This document shows positions 9,477-19,148 of a DNA stretch of 58,748 bases, in pieces (the first letter of the stretch is position 1; each line of letters begins with the position of its first letter). The stretch is from Kiritimatiellia bacterium (GTDB taxonomy: Bacteria > Verrucomicrobiota > Kiritimatiellia > JAQICX01): assembly GCA_027858345.1 (NCBI GenBank), contig JAQICX010000002.1, forward strand, positions 1 to 58,748. The letters run 5' to 3'. Under the pieces are notes generated by a model. That model ran no database searches and was not told the origin of the DNA. It saw only the letters and a list, made by a program, of their open reading frames with translations. The translations under genes and the position numbers were made by a program.

Positions 9477-9495
9477 GTTAATGATAATCATTGAT
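9477..9495 (+). promoter_or_regulatory. Fur-box-like palindrome GTTAATGATAATCATTGAT
   Basis: 15/19 by eye to the classical GATAATGATAATCATTATC; lies ~35 bp before the first small-protein start. Confidence 0.5.
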
Positions 9496-9529
9496 AAATT
9501 AAATTAATTAAGAAAGGAATGCTATTCAT

Positions 9530-9823
9530 ATGAAAAAAGCATTAATAGTATTGGCAGTAGCAATGTTGTCAATTAGTGTGTTCACACAGAGTGCAGTGGC
9601 TCAAGAAAAAGGTCGTGGCGGTGCAATGGGCTTTATTGCTGGTTGCTGTTTTGGTATCAGAGCGGCGGGCGCATACAATGACGGAAAAGAAATACAATGG
9701 AGAGAGTGGTGTACACTTATTCCATACGTCAGTATTGTCTTCTCAATCTGGAATGGCGTTGATGGTATGCAAGGCGTAACCACAGCTGATTTGGCTGAAA
9801 AATATGGTTCTATATATTATTAA
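9530..9823 (+). CDS. Small exported protein, GCCFGIR family (paralog 1)
   Basis: Signal peptide, then RGGAMGFIAGCCFGIRAAGAYNDGKEIQWREW...DGMQGVTTADLAEKYGSIYY. Confidence 0.8.
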   Translation: MKKALIVLAVAMLSISVFTQSAVAQEKGRGGAMGFIAGCCFGIRAAGAYNDGKEIQWREWCTLIPYVSIVFSIWNGVDGMQGVTTADLAEKYGSIYY

Positions 9824-9841
9824 TTTGAAAGGATTTTTATA

Positions 9842-10132
9842 ATGAAGAAATTACTAATTTTATTGGTAGCTGTAATGGTAACATTAGGCTCCGTAAATCA
9901 AACAGTCGCAGCAGAGCAAAGTCGTGGTGGTGCAATGGGATTTATTGCTGGATGTTGTTTTGGTATCAGAAGTGCTGGTGCATATAATGATGGCAAAGAA
10001 ATTCATTGGAGAGAATGGGTTATGCTTGTTCCATTCGTAAATATTGTATTTGCCGTTATGAATGGTATTGATGGCATGGACGGTACTACTACCGCTGACC
10101 TAGCCGAACAATATGGCTCTACATATTATTAA
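9842..10132 (+). CDS. Small exported protein, GCCFGIR family (paralog 2)
   Basis: Near-colinear with the previous ORF: RGGAMGFIAGCCFGIRSAGAYNDGKEIHWREW...DGMDGTTTADLAEQYGSTYY. Confidence 0.8.
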   Translation: MKKLLILLVAVMVTLGSVNQTVAAEQSRGGAMGFIAGCCFGIRSAGAYNDGKEIHWREWVMLVPFVNIVFAVMNGIDGMDGTTTADLAEQYGSTYY

Positions 10133-10140
10133 TAAATAAT

Positions 10141-11010
10141 ATGAAAATATTTCGAATATTTGTAAAAAGGAACCTAATTCTTGTTGGGTTCCTTTTTTAT
10201 TTTCTACACACCTTTGCTATTGTAGCTCAAACAGTCCAAAGCAAGGATGTAACAACCAAGCTTATTAAACAATTTGCAAAAGATGCAAATTGGAAAAATT
10301 GTTATGTCGAAGCGATGAGGGCTGATATTTCATATCCCGAAAATCAAGAGTTCAAATATTATAAGGCCATGTCGGCACTTAAGCTGAATAAAAACAACGA
10401 AGAATCTCTTGAAACATTATACAAAATTTACACATCAACCAATTTGCCAACGTCCAACAGAACAAAAACATTGGCCGCATATGAATATGGTAGAGAGCAG
10501 TGGAAACAAGCCAATGATAAACAGGCATTTGACGGGGTAACATACACATTTTATAATACCAAGAGTCCAGAACTATTCATACTATCAGGATGTGCACTTT
10601 TTCAATTTGCATCAGACTTTCCCCAATATAAGAAAGACAATCCTGATTTATATATGCAGATAAATAGTTCACGCGATTTATGGAACGCGAAATACTTCAC
10701 ACTTTCAAAGGTAGAGATTAAACACGAAAACACAGGGTTAATAACCAAGGCTGGAAAAGGATTTATAACATTTTACCGTACACAGATTGGTCCTGCAATT
10801 GGTGATAGATGTGTACTACAGCCAAGTTGCTCAGAATATTTCAAACAAAACCTGAATGCACATGGAATTGTTGCTTTGCCAATGCAGACCGACCGATTTT
10901 TTAGGGAGCCTGATATGGCTCACCGAAGTAGTAATGTCATAATTGTCAATGGAAAAGTTAAACATACTGATCCTATCTCAGACCATGACTTCTGGTTTGA
11001 GAAAAAATAA
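10141..11010 (+). CDS. Exported TPR-like domain fused to a C-terminal YidD-like domain
   Basis: C-terminal GKGFITFYRTQIGPAIGDRCVLQPSCSEYFKQNLNAHGIVALPMQTDRFFR matches the YidD pattern (FYQxxISP..G.rCrf.PSCSeY...hG); N-terminal ~170 aa looks helical/TPR-like. Confidence 0.75.
   Translation: MKIFRIFVKRNLILVGFLFYFLHTFAIVAQTVQSKDVTTKLIKQFAKDANWKNCYVEAMRADISYPENQEFKYYKAMSALKLNKNNEESLETLYKIYTSTNLPTSNRTKTLAAYEYGREQWKQANDKQAFDGVTYTFYNTKSPELFILSGCALFQFASDFPQYKKDNPDLYMQINSSRDLWNAKYFTLSKVEIKHENTGLITKAGKGFITFYRTQIGPAIGDRCVLQPSCSEYFKQNLNAHGIVALPMQTDRFFREPDMAHRSSNVIIVNGKVKHTDPISDHDFWFEKK
10164..10200 (+). terminator. Intrinsic terminator hairpin inside the start of the YidD-like ORF
   Basis: AAAAAGGAACC-taattcttgttg-GGTTCCTTTTT, 11-bp perfect stem ending in a T run. 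Confidence 0.7.
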
Positions 11011-11490
11011 GTCATAAGAAAGAGGTATTAGCCACTGATTAAAACGGATTTTCACGGATAAAGAAAAAAAGAATTTTTACCAAGAAGTGCTTAGGGGGGG
11101 GGCTAGCCGCCTGTCTGCGTGAGTACACGAACAGGCAGGCAACCAAAAAAGGTTCTCGCACGAAGGCACAAAGAACGCAAAGAAAAAGATAAATGGATCA
11201 AGAACATCCAACATCGTTGAATGAACACCCCTCCCACCTCGCAGGCGAGGTGACCTCCTCCCGCAGAGCGGGACTAGCGAGCTAGCCGGGGAGGAGCTTT
11301 GGCGGACTAAGGCTGATTGGCAGGCACCACACCTGTAGCGTCGGGCGTTGACCGACGAAAGGTCGGTGTTTCCACCGACCTTTTAAATTGTGAATTACTG
11401 TTTTTTTTGTGGTAAAACGAAAAGTTGACATGCATGAATTTGTGTTGGAAGTTGTTTGTAATAAAATAGTTAGAAAAATTTAAAATAAAA

Positions 11491-11529
11491 ATCGACCATA
11501 AAAAACAAGAAGTTGAAGGGTTGTAGTAC
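11491..11529 (+). repeat. 39-nt repeat, copy 1
   Basis: atcgaccataaaaaacaagaagttgaagggttgtagtac; identical to 56662-56700. Confidence 0.85.
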
Positions 11530-11556
11530 GGATTAAAAAAAAAGGATTTAATAAAT

Positions 11557-12420
11557 ATGATAAAGATAATTACACTAATATTTTTTATGTGTTGCATGGT
11601 TTTACAGGCAGACCAGTCAACCTATTTAGATTCGACAATTGAACTTGCAAAAGAACTCGATGCATCATCGGAGTTTCAGCAGTCTGCAGTTGAGTTCAGA
11701 AGGGCATCATTGATATCAACAAAGCCAGAGGAGACGGCAATATTTTCAATATTTGCGGCAAATGAATACATTAAAGCTAATCTCTTTAAGGAGTCTTTAA
11801 CTGAGCTTGATAAGGCAGGAGAAAATTCTACAAAACTAGATGACGAGCTTGGTTTGTTATATTTCAAGGCAAACGATCAACAGAAAAAGTACAATGATGC
11901 CAAATTTTATCTTGAGCCACTACAATTTTATGGAGATGAGATTTCTCAATATTCAATACTCAACATTGCAGCAATTAACGTCAGAGAAAAGAATCTGGCT
12001 AATGCAATAACCCTTTTAGAGAACGCCAACTTTGACACAACTAAAGAGCTTATGGCAATTGAGAGATACAGCAAAGGCAAAGATAAAACCCCATGGATTG
12101 GCGGGATTCTAGGTATCATCCCCGGGCTTGGATATGCATACACGGGTGAATACTCTAATGCTCTCAGATCTCTAATCTTAAATGGAATTTTTATTTTTGG
12201 AATGGTTGAAACAGCAGAAGATGATCTTTGGGGTGCTTTTGCTGTGATAACATTTTTTGAAGCGACTTGGTATACAGGTAGTATTTATGGTGGGATTGAT
12301 TCATCTCACAGATATAACAGAAATAGACTTGAAGAGTGCATCGAAGATATATCAGGCAACACTAAGTTCAATTTAGAAACAAAAGACATTCCCGCAATAA
12401 CACTTAATTTTCAATTCTAA
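11557..12420 (+). CDS. TPR-like exported protein with C-terminal membrane segment
   Basis: Signal peptide, helical repeats, then GILGIIPGLGYAYTGEYSNALRSLILNGIFIFGMVETAEDDLWGAFAVITFFEATWYTGSIYGGIDSSHRYNRN. Confidence 0.7.
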   Translation: MIKIITLIFFMCCMVLQADQSTYLDSTIELAKELDASSEFQQSAVEFRRASLISTKPEETAIFSIFAANEYIKANLFKESLTELDKAGENSTKLDDELGLLYFKANDQQKKYNDAKFYLEPLQFYGDEISQYSILNIAAINVREKNLANAITLLENANFDTTKELMAIERYSKGKDKTPWIGGILGIIPGLGYAYTGEYSNALRSLILNGIFIFGMVETAEDDLWGAFAVITFFEATWYTGSIYGGIDSSHRYNRNRLEECIEDISGNTKFNLETKDIPAITLNFQF

Positions 12421-12422
12421 TT

Positions 12423-15293
12423 ATGAAAAAGTTCTTACTATTAATTCTAATTTTAACACAAAACGTCTTTGGTGGCTACATTGCACTGGAGACATCCACA
12501 TCATCAACCCTCCGTGACAAAACAGAATTTGACATATCCAGCAAACTTCTAAACAAGGGTAATGAGCCTGCAATAAAGATTTATCAGGAACTTACATTAG
12601 AAGACCAAACGATATCAACAGATGTAATAAAACTTCTGCCATCCAATTCAGCAATATATCTAAAAGCAACTTTTAACAACTTACATCTAGGCAAAGGGCG
12701 ATATTATATAATAATCAAAAGCCATTACAGCGATATAAACAACTATCCATTCTCTGCCATATCATCAATTCCCATGTTAACTGCCATACCAGATGAACTT
12801 CCCCTGTTTGAACCAACTTCTATAGAATCCGAGATTAAAAAAAATGGCATTGTCAACATCACACTGAATGCTCAATCAGATGAACTTCCACAAACAGGCA
12901 AAATTTCACTATATGTGCCGCACAATCTTGAAGCTTCACCTACCATTGAAATATCTGATGGCAATTGGCCTGAAACAGTATCCTTTGAGATAACAAATAT
13001 AACAGGCTTACCAAACAGTTCATTTATTTATGAAGCAATAATAGAATATGACTATAAAGGATTTCATGAGAGTATTAGCTGCGATGGAATAATCAAACTT
13101 ATACCCTCAAAACTATCTTTAATGAAAGTGCAGATAATATGTTCCATACTATTTCTTGCTATTGGAATTGTTTTTACAGTCCTTTCAAAAATCAAAGCAT
13201 CAAGTTTTCAAAAAACATTCATATTGTTAACTATTGTAGTTGTCCTTGGATTTATCATATATCACTTGGCTCCTGAATACATGTTCCTCAACACAACACC
13301 AACTGGAGGAGACATCCCTGCACATAACTACATGGTTAAGCATCTCAAAGAACAACTATTCTCAAGTTTCCCATTCAAGATAACATCCTGGGCACCAGGG
13401 TGGTGGTGTGGATTTCCACTATTTCAATTCTACTTCCCTCTTGGATATCTCTTGATGGCTCTTTTGAGTTTTGTTATACCCATTAACATTGCATTTAAGA
13501 TTATTATGGTAATTGGATTACCTGCACTGCCACTTACCTGCTTCTTTGCGTTTAGGAGGTCTGGTTTAAAACCACAAACAGCACTTCTCGCTGCAATCCT
13601 GACAATACCGTTCATATTTGACAGCTCAAACACAATGTGGGGAGCAAACATATATAGTACACTTGCAGGCATGATCTCAAACAGCATAAGTTTTGCCCTT
13701 TTCATACTCACACTCTCCTTCATGTCAAAAGATATTGCCGATGCAAAGATTAGAAAAAGCTCAATACTTCTTTTATGTCTGCTTATTTCATCACATTTTT
13801 TCACATCAATAATGGCTGCCTTAATGGTTGCTATAATGCCATTTCTGTTCCCAAACAAGAAACTATACAGATCATTTCTTACAGCTATTGCCGAAGGATT
13901 ACTTGCACTTGGGCTGATGAGCTGGTGGATACTTCCTGTGCTTCTAAAAAGAGATCACTTTGTTGATTTTGGACTCAACTGGGATGTAAATATTTTAACC
14001 CAGTTGCCATTGTCATTTAAGATCATGGTAATTCCTGCACTAGCAAGTATTTTTATACCAAACAAGAGCCGAGAACAATGGAGACTTGTCTGCATATATA
14101 GCTGGATGCTGATATGCGGAACATTTCTTTTCCTTTTTGGATTCAGCATAAAACCAATATTCGTTAACGTGCGTCTGTGGCCATTTATGACGTTTCCTTT
14201 ATGCATGCTCACAGCAATTACAATAGGTCAACTGCTCTCCTTAAACAATAAAAAGTATATCAACTACACTATAATTGCTGTCGTTGCAACCATATGTGTT
14301 ATTTTGCCAGACAATCCGGGACTTGCAAAAGCCATGGCAAATGGAAACTTTATTGGACTTGAAGGTCTACCCTACTATGACGTAATTGAAAAATTGGTAC
14401 TACCTCTTGACAAAACACCTGGTAGACTTGCCAACGATCTGCATCCTGACAACACAATACTTGGCTCAAGCAGAGTTTTTGAAACAGTTCCTGCACTAAT
14501 TGACAAACCAATACTTGAGGGAGGCATTGTTAATTCAGCAATTGGTTCATACTACTCATACTATGTGCAAAGCGAAACATCTGATAACTGTGCCGGATTT
14601 CCTCCGCTTGTCAAACCAACCACATTCAACATTGATAATGCAACAAAGCATCTTGAACTCTTTAATGTCAAACATTTCATTGCTCGCTCACCAAGAACCA
14701 TCAAAGCACTTGACAGACATCGAGATTGGACTGCTATCACAGACAAAGATGGATGGCATCTTTATGAGCTAACATCACATGACGGAAGCTACATTTTTAC
14801 GCCAAAATATCAACCAATTTTTGTGAATACATCCAACTGGAAAGAGAATTCACTAGACTGGCTATACGAAATCAGAGCACTTGAGCAACCATTTGCATTC
14901 GTAAAAGATAACACACATAATGCCATATCAGAAGAGCAATTCTATGACATTCTTCAAGAGATAAGCAATAATGAAGCAAGTTATTATGAGTCTCAAAAGC
15001 TTTTGCCAACTGCCAATATAGAAACAATTGAACATACATCGTCAAAATTTGTTTTCAAGACAGATCAGATTGGACTGCCACACATAATTAAAATGAGTTA
15101 CTTCCCAAACTGGAAAGTTAAAGGAGCGAAAGCTGTATACATGGTTTCTCCTGATTTCATGTTAATATACCCGGAACAGGAAACCGTCACACTTTACTAC
15201 GGCAAAACTACCGTAGATATAATTGCCTACATCATCACATCAATATCAGTATGTATGGCAATCTTTTTAGTATTGAAAAAGAAAAAACGATAG
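12423..15293 (+). CDS. Large polytopic membrane protein (GT-C/PTPS-related membrane domain-like)
   Basis: Signal peptide, extracytoplasmic N-domain, many TM helices, TGGDIPAHNYMVKHLKEQLF...WAPGWWCGFPLFQFYFPLGYL. Confidence 0.6.
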   Translation: MKKFLLLILILTQNVFGGYIALETSTSSTLRDKTEFDISSKLLNKGNEPAIKIYQELTLEDQTISTDVIKLLPSNSAIYLKATFNNLHLGKGRYYIIIKSHYSDINNYPFSAISSIPMLTAIPDELPLFEPTSIESEIKKNGIVNITLNAQSDELPQTGKISLYVPHNLEASPTIEISDGNWPETVSFEITNITGLPNSSFIYEAIIEYDYKGFHESISCDGIIKLIPSKLSLMKVQIICSILFLAIGIVFTVLSKIKASSFQKTFILLTIVVVLGFIIYHLAPEYMFLNTTPTGGDIPAHNYMVKHLKEQLFSSFPFKITSWAPGWWCGFPLFQFYFPLGYLLMALLSFVIPINIAFKIIMVIGLPALPLTCFFAFRRSGLKPQTALLAAILTIPFIFDSSNTMWGANIYSTLAGMISNSISFALFILTLSFMSKDIADAKIRKSSILLLCLLISSHFFTSIMAALMVAIMPFLFPNKKLYRSFLTAIAEGLLALGLMSWWILPVLLKRDHFVDFGLNWDVNILTQLPLSFKIMVIPALASIFIPNKSREQWRLVCIYSWMLICGTFLFLFGFSIKPIFVNVRLWPFMTFPLCMLTAITIGQLLSLNNKKYINYTIIAVVATICVILPDNPGLAKAMANGNFIGLEGLPYYDVIEKLVLPLDKTPGRLANDLHPDNTILGSSRVFETVPALIDKPILEGGIVNSAIGSYYSYYVQSETSDNCAGFPPLVKPTTFNIDNATKHLELFNVKHFIARSPRTIKALDRHRDWTAITDKDGWHLYELTSHDGSYIFTPKYQPIFVNTSNWKENSLDWLYEIRALEQPFAFVKDNTHNAISEEQFYDILQEISNNEASYYESQKLLPTANIETIEHTSSKFVFKTDQIGLPHIIKMSYFPNWKVKGAKAVYMVSPDFMLIYPEQETVTLYYGKTTVDIIAYIITSISVCMAIFLVLKKKKR

Positions 15294-15295
15294 TA

Positions 15296-15333
15296 ATTAA
15301 TGGATAATGTTTAATGATTAATGATTAATGTTG
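15296..15333 (+). repeat. 7-nt-period array (attaatg)n
   Basis: attaatg gataatg tttaatg attaatg attaatg ttgg, immediately after the stop at 15293. Confidence 0.8.
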
Positions 15334-15472
15334 GAATTGCCACTACGCTAATTTGATTTAAGCACACGTCCAAAGGTAAGTAAGGGAGCCTGAGACAGCA
15401 ATGGAACGCGGTGTAATGGACTACCGAAAGCCTATCTTACGCTGGTTGGATATCGCTCATGGCTTGTTTTTA

Positions 15473-15500
15473 GTCCTGAGTCGTTAGTCCAGAGTCCTAA
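15473..15500 (+). repeat. 7-nt-period array (gtcctga)n
   Basis: gtcctga gtcgtta gtccaga gtcctaa. Confidence 0.8.
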
Positions 15501-15599
15501 CGAGCTAGCCTTGCTGGTCTCCGCAGGGTTGAAAACAAATAGTAACGAGAAATGTCAACACACTTTTGACAGAAGTCAAAACAACAAAAAGGAAAACAG

Positions 15600-16127
15600 A
15601 TGAGTATAATAAAACTAATCAAACTTATAATTATAACAGTAGTATCTTTAGTAGCTATAGTTGTAATATATACATTCGTTATTCACCCAATAACCTGGAA
15701 AATCCATGCAGACAAAAATGCTATTCAAGTTCTTCAACAAGTTCAAACAACAAATGAACTTGCTCAAGTAGTGGGTGATTTAGGTGTATTCCTAACATTT
15801 CAGGATGGCTCATGGATGGCAATAAAATATAGCGATTCTCATGCAGGAAGAGTTGTCTCTTCCGCAATTATTCGTGACAGCGAAGACCAATGGTATTCAA
15901 GTGATTACCATTTCTGTGGTTATTTCACCGTATATCCAGAAAGAGTTGAAGCAGCAAAAAGAATCGAAAACTTGACAGATGAGGATTTAAGCAAAGGTGC
16001 AAACTCGTTAGCAATGGCTGGTTTCGAAGACATTCATCAACTAATAATATCGCCAGACTTGAAAACTGCTCGAAAAAACCTTGAACCATTCAATGTTGAG
16101 AAGCTTGAGATAAACAATGGTAATTAA
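15600..16127 (+). CDS. Hypothetical protein with N-terminal TM helix
   Basis: 175-aa ORF with LIKLIIITVVSLVAIVVIYTFVI anchor. Confidence 0.6.
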   Translation: MSIIKLIKLIIITVVSLVAIVVIYTFVIHPITWKIHADKNAIQVLQQVQTTNELAQVVGDLGVFLTFQDGSWMAIKYSDSHAGRVVSSAIIRDSEDQWYSSDYHFCGYFTVYPERVEAAKRIENLTDEDLSKGANSLAMAGFEDIHQLIISPDLKTARKNLEPFNVEKLEINNGN

Positions 16128-16173
16128 TTATTAATGACTCAAAATAAGTGGGGATTGATAGCGAAGCTGTGGC

Positions 16174-16536
16174 AGAACATGGTTTTTAGTTAGTAAAATC
16201 AGCAGAAACCGCATTGTCTTATCACTCGTTCCATGCGTCGCTCTGCGAGCTAGCAGGACACAGGGTGTAATAAAGTTGAAAAGTAATTTATTATGACAAT
16301 GAGGGTTCCACCCTGCGGGATCGCTCCTGTTTTTCCAAGATAATGTGTGCTTGCATGGTAGTAACGACACTCGAACCTGCGAGAGAGGCTTTAACAACAC
16401 CCAACCAAAAGGAGATAGGCTTGACGAATGTCAAGCAACGAAAGGAAGGGTAGTGACAAAACAGAAACGATAGGGTGAGGGAATGGCCTACAGTCGTCAT
16501 CGTTGTCATAACTACGTCCAACCGAAAAATTAAGGT
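16174..16536 (+). repeat. Shell element S2, expanded cargo B
   Basis: ccatgcgtcgctctgcgagctagcaggacac submodule; gctcctgtttttccaagataatgtgtgcttgcatg; cgttgtcataactacgtccaaccgaaaaattaagg end. Confidence 0.65.
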
Positions 16537-16619
16537 CGAGTTTAAGATTTTACTTGTTAGTCTTATTAATCTTGTCTATAATTGGCGTTGCATAATACGA
16601 ATCAAGCGAAAGAAAAACT

Positions 16620-16832
16620 ATGAATAGCAAGTGGACATGTCCCAAATGTAGTAACTCAGCCTATGAAACAGACCAATTTGCAGCAACAGGAGGTGGCTTT
16701 TCAAAATTTCTGGATGTTCAAAACAAAAAAATCACTACAGTCTCTTGCACACAGTGCGGATTTACAGAGTTTTACAAAACAGAAACAAGTACTCTTGGCA
16801 ACGTCTTTGATTTTTTCATGAGTAACAACTAA
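16620..16832 (+). CDS. Zn-ribbon protein (DUF2082-like)
   Basis: CPKCSNSAYETDQFAATGGGFSKFLDVQNKKITTVSCTQCGFTEFYK. Confidence 0.75.
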   Translation: MNSKWTCPKCSNSAYETDQFAATGGGFSKFLDVQNKKITTVSCTQCGFTEFYKTETSTLGNVFDFFMSNN

Positions 16833-16857
16833 AAATGATAAAAAAGGTTATTTAACT

Positions 16858-17784
16858 ATGATAAAGGTTCAAGAATTAATTTATGATTACCCAGGGACTC
16901 GTGCACTTGATAAAATTTCATTGGAAATTCAGGAAGCAACTATTACAGCACTTGTTGGTCCAAATGGAGCGGGCAAAACAACTCTTCTGAAATGCATATC
17001 TGGACTGGAAAAACCATTTTCAGGTTATATTACAGTTGATGGTATTGATGTTATACGCAACCCTCGTGATTGCCATAAAGTCATTGCATTCCTTCCTGAC
17101 TTTTTTGGTCTTTATGAAAGTCTCACGGTTCGGCAGGTTCTCATGTTTTTTGCTGCAGCTGCTGGACTTAAAAATGAAGCTATTCTTGAGGCAGTGTATA
17201 GAACAGCTGAATTATTATGGTTAACAAAACTACTTGACACTGGTATTAAAGAACTTTCAAGAGGTATGAAACAACGAGTTGCAATTGCTCAAGCAGTCGT
17301 AAAACAACCGAAAATTCTTTTACTGGATGAACCAGCGTCAGGACTTGATCCTGGCGCAAGAAATGAGTTGAGTTCTGTTTTTAAACAACTAAAAGCCGAA
17401 GGTATGACTCTTATTGTCTCATCACACATTTTAGCAGAACTGGAAGAATATGCTGATAGTTTAATGATAATAAATAAAGGACAAGTTGTTAAAGCTGGCG
17501 AAAACATAGAAAAAGAATCTATCACTGTATCAATATCAACTATTGACTCTTCAGAAAAATTGAATCAAATAGTTAAAGCTACAGAATATGTTGAAAATGT
17601 TAAGGAGTATGATTCAAACTTAATTGTTGAACTCTCAGGTGGCAAAGAGCAGGCTGCTGATTTGCTAAAAACAGCAATCAGAGAAAACTGTGAAATATAT
17701 AATTACCAGATAATCGAGAAGGATATGCAAAGTGAATACATGAAAGCTATCAAGCTAGAGAAGGGAGAAAACAACCATGAATAA
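16858..17784 (+). CDS. ABC transporter ATP-binding protein
   Basis: GPNGAGKTTLL, LSRGMKQRVAIAQAVVKQPKILLLDEPASGLDP. Confidence 0.95.
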   Translation: MIKVQELIYDYPGTRALDKISLEIQEATITALVGPNGAGKTTLLKCISGLEKPFSGYITVDGIDVIRNPRDCHKVIAFLPDFFGLYESLTVRQVLMFFAAAAGLKNEAILEAVYRTAELLWLTKLLDTGIKELSRGMKQRVAIAQAVVKQPKILLLDEPASGLDPGARNELSSVFKQLKAEGMTLIVSSHILAELEEYADSLMIINKGQVVKAGENIEKESITVSISTIDSSEKLNQIVKATEYVENVKEYDSNLIVELSGGKEQAADLLKTAIRENCEIYNYQIIEKDMQSEYMKAIKLEKGENNHE

Positions 17785-19138
17785 CAGCGAAATCAAACGT
17801 AACATATGGTTGGAATTTACCAAAGCAAAAGCTATTATAAGTCCTGTTCTGGCACTTTCTATGATAATAATTGTCTCAATTGCAACGAAAAACGATGACT
17901 ATTCTGGAGATATATATCAGAACCTATTAGTTTGTTCTGCAATTATGATAGGAATCATTCTTTTCGTCTGGGGCATGAAGCTTGCATCAGAGAGTGTAAC
18001 ATCAGAAATTTCAGATAGAACATGGATATTTCAAAGAATGTCAAGTATAAGTGCTTTTGACATGACTTTAGGAAAGCTATTTGGGAGTACTGTATACACT
18101 TGGTATACCTCAATGTATTTTTTTATAATCTATTTTTTCTGTGCCTTTCATGTTGACAAGAAAATAATCTTTATAAAGTTTGGTGTTTTGATGATTTTAT
18201 TCGCACTCATCCTTCATGCTTTATTATTACTTGTTAGTTTATCCATAGTTAAATATTCTAGAGAACGAGGTCACATTCAAAAAAATGCAACGTTTATTCT
18301 CGGAGTTATACTAGCTTTTCAGTTTACCTCTGTTGCAACAAAATTCCTTACGGCAGATGTTTATGAGTCTATGAAGTGGTATATTCTGCCCGTAACATAT
18401 GCAAATTTCATATTGTTGTCTGCTCTATTTTTTGCCAGCTGGCTAATAGTAGGTGTATACAGACTGATGCGGGTAGAACTGCAATACGATAACACACCAT
18501 TTGTCTGGTGTCTATTCCTGCTATCATATATTATATATTTTGCAGGTATTACATCTGGCATGCCATCTGAATTTGATTTGTTCTCTGGAAACATTTTTCT
18601 GTGGACAAGTTTTTATACCCTAGCAATTGTTTCTTACTGCACCATTGTTTCCGAAACATTCAATCTCGTAGAGATGAGAAAAGCTGTAGACAGGTTTAGA
18701 AAGAGACATTGGAAAGAACTTGCAATTGTTGCACCTATATGGGTGCCAACGTTTGGACTTTTGGTTATAACAACAGCAATACTTGTTCTCACACAGCTTA
18801 TCTATGGCAATACAATTATCACTGATGTAAGCAGAGAACACATTTTATCTGCTTTGCCAATTGCAATTCTATGCTTAATCATCAGGGATCTTGGTATTAT
18901 TAGTTATATTAAAACATCTTCTGCCAAAAAAGCTCCGTTTTATATATTCTTTTATCTTCTTGTTGTATATGCAATACTACCTATATTCTTTAGTGTTGCG
19001 GACGCAGATATCATGCTACATTGCTTTTATCCGATAGTTAAAGATAGTTTCTCCTTGCAAATTATACCTTTAGCAATTGAAGCAATTATCGCAACTTATA
19101 TATTCTGGAGTAGAAGAAAAAATATACTATTTAAATAA
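17777..19138 (+). CDS. ABC transporter permease
   Basis: Polytopic protein overlapping the ATPase gene by 8 nt. Confidence 0.8.
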   Translation: MNNSEIKRNIWLEFTKAKAIISPVLALSMIIIVSIATKNDDYSGDIYQNLLVCSAIMIGIILFVWGMKLASESVTSEISDRTWIFQRMSSISAFDMTLGKLFGSTVYTWYTSMYFFIIYFFCAFHVDKKIIFIKFGVLMILFALILHALLLLVSLSIVKYSRERGHIQKNATFILGVILAFQFTSVATKFLTADVYESMKWYILPVTYANFILLSALFFASWLIVGVYRLMRVELQYDNTPFVWCLFLLSYIIYFAGITSGMPSEFDLFSGNIFLWTSFYTLAIVSYCTIVSETFNLVEMRKAVDRFRKRHWKELAIVAPIWVPTFGLLVITTAILVLTQLIYGNTIITDVSREHILSALPIAILCLIIRDLGIISYIKTSSAKKAPFYIFFYLLVVYAILPIFFSVADADIMLHCFYPIVKDSFSLQIIPLAIEAIIATYIFWSRRKNILFK

Positions 19139-19148
19139 AACTAAAACT

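Noticed and set aside
11090-11105. Poly-G tract as a phase-variation switch
   Set aside because: The ~9-G run lies in an intergenic repeat patchwork, not in or near a promoter or ORF start.
12423-15293. ArnT-type Ara4N lipid A transferase
   Set aside because: Although polytopic and GT-C-like, its layout (long exported N-domain, TGGDIPAHNY motif) looks like PTPS-related membrane proteins, and it is 35 kb from the arn genes.
15473-15500. Possible CRISPR array
   Set aside because: Repeat units here and at the other heptad loci are 6-9 nt with no spacers; no Cas genes in the window.
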